This document shows, in pieces, positions 56,584 through 64,000 of a stretch of DNA of 64,000 bases; position 1 is the first letter of the stretch, and each line of letters opens with the position of its first letter. Below the pieces are notes generated by a model, which saw nothing but the letters and a program-made list of their open reading frames with translations, was not told the DNA's origin and ran no database searches. The stretch lies in contig BJKQ01000009.1 of assembly GCA_006538405.1 (NCBI GenBank), positions 1,622,001 to 1,686,000 of the forward strand. The letters are read 5' to 3'. Made by a program: the position numbers and the translations under genes. The stretch comes from Hansfordia pulvinata. Taxonomy: Eukaryota > Ascomycota > Sordariomycetes > Xylariales.

Positions 56584-57999
56584 CTTGCAAGTCGACGCGT
56601 TGTCGACTGATCAGACGGGTGAGGGCGAGCGTTCAGTTGCTGGTCCGAGTCCTGTGCAGGCCGACGAGGCGGCGGCGGAGGGTGTTGAGGGTAGAGTGAG
56701 GTATCAGGATGCGGGTTCGGTTCAATGGCACTGGCTCGCGCTCATCGGCGGCAGGGTCTCTGGTCATCTTATACCTACCTACCTTCCCGACTTACCTTCC
56801 CTATAACCTTCGTTGTCGCCGCCTGCCAGGCATCTGGCCCACATACACATTGACCTCTCACCCATGGTATGTGGTTGCTGACAGGGAGTCGTTGCGTTCT
56901 TTTCTCCTCCTTTCTCTTTCGCATGGTCCCCCCGTCCGTCACCGGATGATTTTTGCCTCATCAAGACAGCATTCCTGACCTGGACCCTGGTGCCGTGTTA
57001 AAACTGCGCCGTCATCCGGCCGCCTTGTTGCTTGGAATTGCCACTGACACCTCCTGCAATGGGGTCCGCCCTCCGCCCCTTGCGGCGCTGACTCAGATGG
57101 CTGCAAGATACTGAGCTCAGGACGTGACGTTGAGAATCTATGAATACCTCGCTGCAGGCTCACGTAATACATGTACGTAGACAAAGGCGGGCCCCCGTCT
57201 CTTCTTTCCCCGCCTCCTCGCCTACCGAAGTTGTTTCGGTCATGACAGAGGTGCTTCTTGGTTCCAGCGCGAGGTTGGGTCAGTCGACATGAGCACCGCA
57301 AGCCCCGTATCGGGATGATGATCTATCGAAACTAGAAGCAGGCTTTATGTACCTACCTATCCGTCATGTGAGGACACTAACAACAAAGGGCGTGACCAGG
57401 GATGGTAAGATATAGAAGACCGACGTGGCTATCAGTTGAATTATCTCCCGCAGTCTGGTTTCCACACCCAGCCGTCCAGGACTCGCCCGCCGTCCAGCAT
57501 GGCCTTGACCTGGTGCCCCATCACCGCCGCCGGGAAGGGACCTACACGTCCAAGTCGCGATGGGAGCCGGAACGGGGCCCACTCGGCTCATCGAGGACAC
57601 CGGACTTTGGGTGGCGGTGCCCCAGTCCCGAATGCCTGCCTCCGGACGCAGCCCCGCCTCACTCCGCGACCTGCGGGTTGACGATCGGCTGCTATGGGTG
57701 CATTGGTGAGACGACCTGTGGAGGGGTATCATGGGCAGATCTGGGCTCGCTGCGCCAGCAGCCAAGTCTCTGATTGACGGCATCAACACCACTGCTCTGC
57801 CCTTGTGGCAGCAGCCCCTCCAACATCTTTGCTTGCTGGGTCTGCATCTTCTTACAAGACCTCATGAGCAAAAGGGCACGAGTACTTGGCAGCGCGGCAT
57901 GGATCATGAACTCGGTCTTGCGCGCCTGTCCGATTTTGACACTATCAGTCTACGCAGCAATAGTGGGCTACATGAGGGCTATTGAGGAGGTCAACTCCC
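56584..57999. other. Intergenic region upstream of the 5S rRNA gene
   Basis: No protein gene is supported. A 142-codon minus frame (57364-57792) ends in a hydrophobic stretch but has no other feature. A TACCTACCTACC motif lies near 56770-56785, and another TACCTACCTA near 57350. Confidence 0.5.
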
Positions 58000-58118
58000 A
58001 CATACGACCATAGGATCAGGAGAATTCGGGATCCCGTCCGCTCTCCCATAGACAAGCCTGTTACCGTTGGATTAGTAGTTGGGTCGGTGACGACCAGCGA
58101 ATCCCCAATGTTGTATGT
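58000..58118 (+). rRNA. 5S ribosomal RNA (dispersed single copy)
   Basis: The 119-nt gene begins ACATACGACCATAG and ends TTGTATGT, so helix I closes (ACATACGA with TTGTATGT). Between them are the fungal 5S hallmarks GGGATCCCGTCCGCTCTCCC, the A-box region ATAGACAAGCC, and the C-box GATTAGTAGTTGGG followed by GGTGACGACCAGCGAATCCC. These are the TFIIIA-binding internal promoter parts. In filamentous ascomycetes 5S genes are scattered singly rather than tandem, as here. The copy looks intact. Confidence 0.95.
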
Positions 58119-58119
58119 A

Positions 58120-58124
58120 TTTTT
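58120..58124 (+). terminator. Pol III terminator of 5S rRNA
   Basis: A T-run begins about two bases after the 3' end of the 5S gene and is followed by more T-rich sequence, as expected for RNA polymerase III termination. Confidence 0.85.
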
Positions 58125-58877
58125 GTTTTGTTTTTGGTGGTGGTGATGGTCTATTGATTTGTTGGTGGGTGACGAGGAGCGATAGTCGAGTATCTCTACC
58201 TGACCCATGCCTCGTGGTTGATAGGCAACTTCCTTAGGTCTGAGGCGGAGGGGCTCAACAGGTACTTACCTCCGTTACCCCGCCATGTCTACTCGTCTCC
58301 TGTATGGGAACTCGGAGAGGCAGTTGAGTCTGGGAGTGCAGTCGTACGCAGAAACTCAGAGACATTTGCTCCTTTCTTAATGCCGTCTTCTGACCAGGCT
58401 ACCATGGCAATAGGCATCGTTGATATTCTCTAAAACTAGTAGCTGAGGCCTCGCATTTCTGCCAACGACCGAGTTGCAGTGCAGTGCCTCTTCCAGCGCA
58501 TATATCGAACGGCACGTGGCTGTGGGTGGCCTGGTTGCCAGACTATTCCTGCCTGCCTCGGAATCATCGTGTGTGTGTTCATGCCAATGGCTTCCGTCCT
58601 CGTCGACGCGTCCACATTGCCATCGATCTCGCTCGCACCCCGCGATGTGATCTGCGCTCCTGACCCTCTCGGATCCTCCCTCTCCCGTCGCCTTCGGGTC
58701 GCTGCCGGAGCAGCGCCCCTGAAAGGAGGCAGTCTCACGTGGGATCGCCACTTGGCCTCCCCAACAGCAGCAACCCCCCAGCACTCAGGCTGTACTGAAT
58801 TTGTACGTACGTACCTGGTCTGGTCACTGCTCGGTGGAATTTGCTTGGCATTGGTCCTCAAGGCGGCTGAGAGAAGT

Positions 58878-58893
58878 CCCCCCCCCCCCCCCC
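58878..58893. repeat. Poly-C tract (16 C)
   Basis: An uninterrupted run of 16 C on the plus strand in intergenic sequence. Confidence 0.95.
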
Positions 58894-59566
58894 GTGCATT
58901 GGAGAAGCCGCAGAGGGATTCGTAAATCGTGGCTTCCGTCGCACCTGCACTCTCCTCCGCCAGCAGAGTCCCGGTGGAGGCGATAACACGTGCTGATATC
59001 ATCTCCCGCAGCAGTGGTGTGGCTGTCGGGCGATTGTCAATCTTGCCTCGACTCCCCCTGACTTGCGCCTCTCGGCTGGTCTGTGAGGAGAGATCGATTC
59101 CTGGGGCGCGCCCGAGTCGCCACGGCGGCAAGGACAAAATGTCGGGGCACCACGGCGACTGCGGGCCGTTGGAGGATATGGAAATAGCACGTCGCAATCT
59201 GTCCGCGGCCCTGCACTGCACGGGCGGGCTGCAGCCTGCTTGAGTGTGTAAGCTGACATGGCCCTCGGTCAAGATTCCTGGCGCCAGCAGAATCCGCCTG
59301 ATCGACGGGTCCTTTCTTCGCCAGTCCCGTACGCGATTTGCATCTTCAACACACTGGCGATCGCGCCTGGGCTCGGCTCGGCTGCCGAGAGCATCGGGGG
59401 CGTGTGAGATTTTCGAAACGGTACTAAAGAGTCGAGAGAGCCGCTCTCTGTGTGCCACCCCGCGGGCTAGGGCGACGTGGAAAGTTGCGACGACTCACGC
59501 CCTCTCCCTTGTCCCAGGCCGGCGACCGTAGAGAGACACGTCACGACGCGACGCGACGCGAACGCA

Positions 59567-60755
59567 ATGCTTCCGCTCAAGGCTCTCCTGTTCCTTCTCA
59601 CGGGCTCCGCAGCCCACGCGGCCCACGCGGCCCCCGGCGTCGTCGTTGCGCCCCCGCCCGCGCCCGAGATACCGGCCGCTCCCCGGCCCGGCTCGCGAGA
59701 CGGGCTCCGTCCTTTGACAACCCGGCAGAATCTCGGGCTCGGATTGGTACGTGGATATCACGGCCCGGATCGGCCGCGGCCACACGAGCAACGTCTTCAA
59801 GGGCAACAGGTATGTCTGGGTCCCCGAGTCAGGGCAATGGGCATTCCAGGCAGTCGTTGCGGCCAAGCTCGTCCGGCTGTCCAAGTCAAAGTCAAAGTCG
59901 CGGGGCAAGGTGGACGGTTTCTATGTGAAGAGGTGCGAGAGAGAGGTCGACACCCAAACGGCGGTGCTGGGGGCTTCGCGGCGCTCGGCCGTGCCGGAGA
60001 TCTTTGTCCACGGGATCAACGATAGAGACGGGCCCGGCTGGTACCAGATCATCCAGGAGTTCATCGAGGGCCAGACCCTCAAGTCCGCGTGGGGCGCCCG
60101 CGACTTCGACTTCGACATGAGGAAGACGGTGGCGCTGAACCTCGCCATGCACCTGCGCGACATGCAATCGGCCCGCGTCGCCCACTTTGACCTGAAGCCC
60201 GACAACATCATGGTCAACCCGGCTACCGGCAGTACCACTCTCATTGATTTCGGAGGCGCGGCGTTCCTCAGCCCTTTCAAGGGCTCTTACATGAAGGTCT
60301 CGCCCGACTGGAACCCCAGGTATGCGTCCCAGGTACGTACGCCGTCCCCTCCCCTCCTCCACCAGAGTACCGGCTTCGGGCGCCGGGGCAGACGCTGACT
60401 CGGGCGGACAGAGGTCGTCAATGCCGGGCGCGGCGGGCAGTATGACGAGGTCCCCATTAGTTTCCAGAGCACCGTTTACTCGTTCTACGCCGTCCTTTTC
60501 GAGATGCTGTGGAAGACGGCATGCTTCTTGGACTTTAGGGATTTCAAGCTATGGAACGACAACCGAAGCAGCTTCGCTGCCAGGGCCGACCTCATGCGCA
60601 CGTTGCTCAAGGCGGCGGGGAGCAAGGGCCGGCGTGCAAGTACCGACACGCTCGAGATGTTCGCCCGGGGGCTGCACCCCGACATGTCGATGCGCCCGAC
60701 GATGAGCAGCACCATAGCATGGTTGCAGAAGCTGGAGAAGGGCGACACGCGCTGA
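59567..60755 (+). CDS. Protein kinase-like protein with predicted signal peptide
   Basis: The ATG at 59567 gives MLPLKALLFLLTGSAAHAAH, a strong signal peptide, then a Pro-rich stretch. One frame away (the switch lies between 59717 and 59750 and fits one extra C in ACCC) starts a kinase domain. It has the Gly loop IGRGHTSNVFKG, AAK as candidate VAIK Lys, CEREVDTQ with a candidate alphaC Glu, hinge QIIQEFIEGQTL, the catalytic loop HFDLKPDNIMV (HRD as HFD) and LIDFGGAAF (DFG). An 81-nt intron (60333-60413) joins RYASQ to VVNAGRGGQYDEVPISFQS in phase 0, followed by VYSFYAVLFEML and a C-lobe ending at 60755. No subfamily is recognised. All core catalytic residues seem present, so a lumenal or secreted kinase is possible. 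Confidence 0.72.
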
Positions 60756-61326
60756 CAACCTACTCCTCTCCAGCGTCATGGGGCCTGGGAGTGCTCTGGG
60801 ACTTGTCAACATCAGCATGGACGCCTCCAAAGGCGGAAAACCCCGAATGGGGGAGGGGGAGGGGGGCTCTGACGTCTGCGGGCCTTGTACATGTCTCTTC
60901 GCCTCAATGTGTATTCACGCGGTCCTGTATTCACGCGGCCCCTGCTACAGTACCCAAGGCAGTGTCTCACTTGTCATCTTATAGCTCTTTAAGTTTATAG
61001 CTTTTCGTTTTACAACTTATAACTCTTTACCTAGGTTTCATGACTCTCCAGCTGTGTCTTGGCTAATGTCCCTTGTATTGCATATTCTATAGGGTCATAC
61101 ATGATCGATATATGACTATACACAACCTGATAGTGACGTACCCACTTCCGCACTTGACAAGATGAACCCTCCGCCCCGGGTCGAGCACGATTGAATCCCA
61201 CCGCCCGGCCCCGACCACGTACCTCGAACACACAGAAAGACAACAATGAGAAGAACACAGAAATCCTCGCAGAAATAACCCCCCATCCTCCAATCTCTCC
61301 ACATCCCCAGTGGGGGCCGGCTACTT
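60756..61326. other. Convergent 3' spacer
   Basis: This short AT-richer spacer lies between the kinase-like gene and the hybrid-binding-domain gene. Nothing else is seen. Confidence 0.6.
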
Positions 61327-62118
61327 CTAGATGCTCATCTTCTCCAGGTCGCAGGCCACACCGTCGGCGTCCGGTGCCGCGGGTGCCCCTCCGTCCGGCA
61401 AGCCCAGCAGGCCCATGAGCCTCCCCTGGACCTCCGCCCAGGCGAGCTCCCCGCCGAGACACCTCGTCAGCAGCCTCGTCGCCACCAGGCAGAAGGACGC
61501 GTTCCACTCCCGGATGAAGCGCTCGGCCTCGGGCCGGGTCCGGAACTTTTGGTGGCAGTTGCCGCGGTGCCTCTTCACCAGCGCCTCGGCGTTGTTTTGC
61601 CCGCTTTGTCCCCATGGTCAGCCAGTCTCTCAGCTTTTTTTTTCTCGGGGAGAGGGAAGGGGGGGGGGGGGGGGCGGGGGTCAGAGGATGTGTCCTTACA
61701 ACCAAGCCTCCTTGATGCAGCCGCGCTCCCGCCCGCTAGCAATGGCGTAGTACAGCGTGTCTCCAGGGCGCTGCGGCTCCGCTACGCTCTGAGGGATGGG
61801 GTCCAGTCTCTCTTCCCATGGGCTTGTCTTCAGTTCACTTTTCATGTGCGCCCTGGCATCCGACAGCGTGGCGAATGACTTGAAGTTGGACCCTTTGTGG
61901 CCCGTCACCAGGGGATGGACAGTTGCCCTTGAACGGGTGGTGTCAGTCAGGGAGACCGGGCAAGACAGAGAGAGAGGGAGAGAGAGAGAGAAGGGGCGGC
62001 GGGCCGACTACCGGTCCTCACTGACTGCTGGAGGCACTCACCAAGAGGTAAAGATGGTCGGAACGTCGACCTCGCCTTTGATGACGGCGAAGTAGTTCTT
62101 CTCGCCCTTTTTCGGCAT
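61327..62118 (-). CDS. Tandem RNase H1 N-terminal (hybrid-binding/viroplasmin-like) domain protein
   Basis: The fold is the small RNA-DNA-hybrid-binding domain found at the N-terminus of eukaryotic RNase H1 (Pfam Cauli_VI). Three exons fit exactly: 62118-62042, 61927-61700 and 61603-61327, with introns of 114 and 96 nt (GTGAGT/GTAAGG donors). Copy 1 reads YFAVIKGEVDVPTIFTSW, HPLVTGHKGSNFKSFATL. Copy 2 reads LYYAIASGRERGCIKEAWFG, ALVKRHRGNCHQKFRTRPEA. Both show the YxA..G pattern, the Trp and the final (K)F(K/R)(S/T) motif. No RNase H catalytic domain follows; instead there is a 60-residue helical-looking tail ending ACDLEKMSI. It is 193 residues with an intact frame. Nucleic-acid binding is inferred from the fold. 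It is a cellular gene, not a viral one. Confidence 0.85.
61659..61674. repeat. Poly-G tract (16 G) in an intron
   Basis: A run of 16 G on the plus strand, C in the transcript, lies inside the second intron of the hybrid-binding-domain gene. Confidence 0.95.
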
Positions 62119-64000
62119 CGTGGAAGGGCTGGCGTGGGTAAATTGAGAGGAGCTCTATGGTGGATAGTAGAGGATATTTCAAATGTTCCTTGGATATAGA
62201 GAGGCAGGTGAGCTTTCAATTAGTCCATAGGTAGCCCACAAGTTGTCGACTCGCCCGGCCTTTATAGAGGCCCGGTATGATCTCTGGTACGCAACAAACC
62301 CCGATCACGCAGCACCCACCTCATCAGGCACCATCATTCAAAGCCACTATTCCGGACACATCGAGGACCTGGCTCGGCGTGTGTGGTCGCCGGTGCCCAA
62401 CGACAGAGAGTGGCCTTGAAGCCAGCCAACAAGATCCGAGAACCACCCCCCCCCCCAAAATCTTCACCACTCTCGCACGCAGCCTGACAGAGACGCGATG
62501 CAACACCAAGACAGACCAATGAGCGCGGCCTCGAGACGCCACCACGGGCCGCGCGCAGCGACCCGACAGCCAACACCGGCGCGGCGTGTCAGTTCATGAA
62601 GTCCCAATGGGACCGGGGGAAGGGTGACTCACCGAAGCCTGTCTGCGTGCCTGCACCCCGTGCTGCCATGGAAACAAATATCCGGCTGAGAGCCAGAGCC
62701 GGGAGTCGGAGGGAGCCCGTCGTTGACACACAGTCGCAGCACGGCACCGACCCCCTCCCCCCCCCCCCCTCCCCCCATCTCCCAAAGGGACGTGTTGGCT
62801 GACACCACCTTTGTCTAATATTGCTGCTGCAAAGTCGACAGTCAGGCATAATCACGTCGGCGTCCCTTGACGCGGCTCGCATTCAGCCTGCCTAGCCAAC
62901 AATACTTTTTTCCAGTTTACATTCTGCATTGAGATTAGACGTATGGAAGCTCACCGAAGGCGGCAGAATATCTCACCTTGTGTGCCCTGCCCTCCTCGTC
63001 TGCCTTGTCTGCCTTGGCGCACTGCCGCGTACCGGGCCTGGCCGAGGCGGCCAACAGAGGGTCAATGTTGGCCCACATCTTGACCAAACGTGCAAGGCTG
63101 GGAGCATCGTACGGAAACCTTCCAATTATTCATCATGTACGCACTTCCGTTCAAATCACTGGTCATCATATCACCGATTCTGAAGCATTCGCAATTTGCA
63201 CACACGCCCAACATAGGCATGTTTTCCTTAAAATTCTTTGTCCTGACAGCCCCCGAGTTCCTCCGTCCAATCTTGTGCACGGCTCTGCTTCATTCGTCAG
63301 TGTTTTTTAGGCCGTAAATGATGCCTGTCTCGATATGGAGACGGAGATTGCGCAAGTCCGCGCCGTGAAGCCAGCCAATAGAGCTCGCTCGAGATCTCTT
63401 TTTCCCACTTCAGCCCCGTGGATGGCCTCGAGTCTCCTAAATCCCCTCTCGAGAAAGCATAAAGAGGAGCGGGTGTTTCATTCCTCGGGGCGACTAGACG
63501 CCTCTTCTGCGCCCTTGCGAATACCCAGTGCACAAGTGCGTGTGGCCGCAGAATAAACAGTGCTTAGAGCCCTTATAGAGTCCATATTCAGCTGGCAATG
63601 CTTTATTGTCTTTTATTGTGCGAATCATGTCTCCAGGCGGGGACATTCGCTGATGGCAGAACGCGGAGTCATGCATGCCCCAAGCCAGGGGGGATAAAGA
63701 AGTCGTCAATCGTGGTCGTAATCTGGCGTAAATCTATGATCGAGCTTTTTAGGTGCCAGTTCATCGGATTGCGGGATGCGTCAGAATTGAAGTCGAAGAA
63801 ATGAACAAAACGGAAAGCGGATAGAAAATGCGTCTCCGATCAACGTCGTGGTCTATCCAGGATGTGTCGAGTCGGCGTCAAGTCGTATCGAAATTCGTAG
63901 GCGTAACGTGATACCATGGGTCGAAATGCCTGTCTCGAGTGGCCTTCCGAAAGGCGCGCACGGCCCCTCGTCGCATGCAGCCGCAGCAGTGGAAATATGA
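62119..64000. other. Terminal intergenic region
   Basis: The first few hundred bases are the hybrid-binding gene's promoter. The rest, to the window edge, has only short featureless frames and C-runs at about 62444-62456 and 62757-62769. No RNA gene is recognised. Confidence 0.5.

Larger units (their letters stand above)
58119..59566. other. Intergenic between 5S rRNA and the kinase-like gene
   Basis: No gene is supported. A 340-codon minus frame (58436-59458) and overlapping plus frames are Arg/Ser-rich shadows. A 16-C run lies at 58878-58893. Confidence 0.5.

Noticed and set aside
58436..59458. 340-codon minus-strand ORF upstream of the kinase-like gene
   Set aside because: Arg/Ser-rich with no domain, and it overlaps a 16-C run. 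It is probably GC-driven open frame.
59630..59735. An intron to reconcile the signal peptide and kinase frames
   Set aside because: The acceptor CCGGCAG is plausible, but available GT donors are weak and in the wrong phase, so a one-base discrepancy fits better.
61327..62118. Possibility that the viroplasmin-like domains mark an integrated virus
   Set aside because: The domain is the cellular RNase H1 N-terminal type, the gene has two spliceosomal introns, and no other viral gene is nearby.

Overview
This window looks like a nuclear chromosome segment from a filamentous ascomycete, most likely a sordariomycete and probably of the order Sordariales. The evidence is intron-bearing, GC-rich genes with short introns (typically 60-170 nt) carrying GTRNGT donors and CTAAY branch sites, a dispersed single 5S rRNA gene, an intron-containing tRNA-Val, a GCN4/CPC-1-type bZIP gene with an upstream ORF, and fungal families such as an MpaB/Lcp oxygenase, a secreted intradiol dioxygenase and an HMT1-type ABC transporter. 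No mobile element, CRISPR, prophage or obvious biosynthetic cluster was seen. Genes are spaced by 0.3-5 kb and lie on both strands.

Layout. 1-1763: 5' part of MSH6 (minus, cut by the window edge). 2586-2950: decayed FAD monooxygenase relic. 3609-5468: MFS anion:cation symporter-like transporter (minus). 6441-8079: MpaB/Lcp (DUF2236) oxygenase (minus). 10809-11932: secreted Cys-rich single-pass membrane protein (plus). 12251-13867: PIG-S/GPI17 (minus). 16628-18705: FATP/FAT1-type very-long-chain acyl-CoA synthetase (plus). 19539-21329: DPH2 (plus). 22355-about 24096: PAF-acetylhydrolase-like lipase (plus), convergent with a polyQ hypothetical gene (24301-24999, minus). 28608-29334: MARVEL-like four-TM protein (plus). 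30553-30984: small secreted Cys-rich protein (minus). 32222-32899: secreted hypothetical (plus). 35173-36502: secreted intradiol dioxygenase (plus). 38431-40724: lectin-like propeller with a C-terminal TM (plus). 41786-45216: EMP65/TAPT1 family (plus). 45656-45744: tRNA-Val(CAC) (minus). 50258-51434: CPC-1/GCN4 bZIP (plus) with uORFs. 52169-55224: HMT1-type ABC half transporter (minus). 56137-56583: small secreted protein (minus). 58000-58118: 5S rRNA (plus). 59567-60755: kinase-like protein with an N-terminal signal peptide (plus). 61327-62118: tandem RNase H1 hybrid-binding-domain protein (minus).

Functionally this is ordinary housekeeping (mismatch repair, GPI anchoring, diphthamide synthesis, ER membrane, amino-acid starvation control, translation RNAs) interspersed with lineage-variable secreted and membrane proteins. 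I see no operon-like co-functional cluster.

The most striking window-wide pattern is that about ten otherwise well-conserved genes have their reading frame broken. At eight sites, on both strands, restoring the frame takes one extra base in a G/C-rich run or triplet repeat. That points first to uncorrected 1-nt deletions in the assembly, so apparent pseudogenes here should not be trusted without reads or RNA. The most interesting biological candidates are the signal-peptide-bearing kinase with a full catalytic set, the stand-alone tandem hybrid-binding-domain protein, and the CPC-1 leader.
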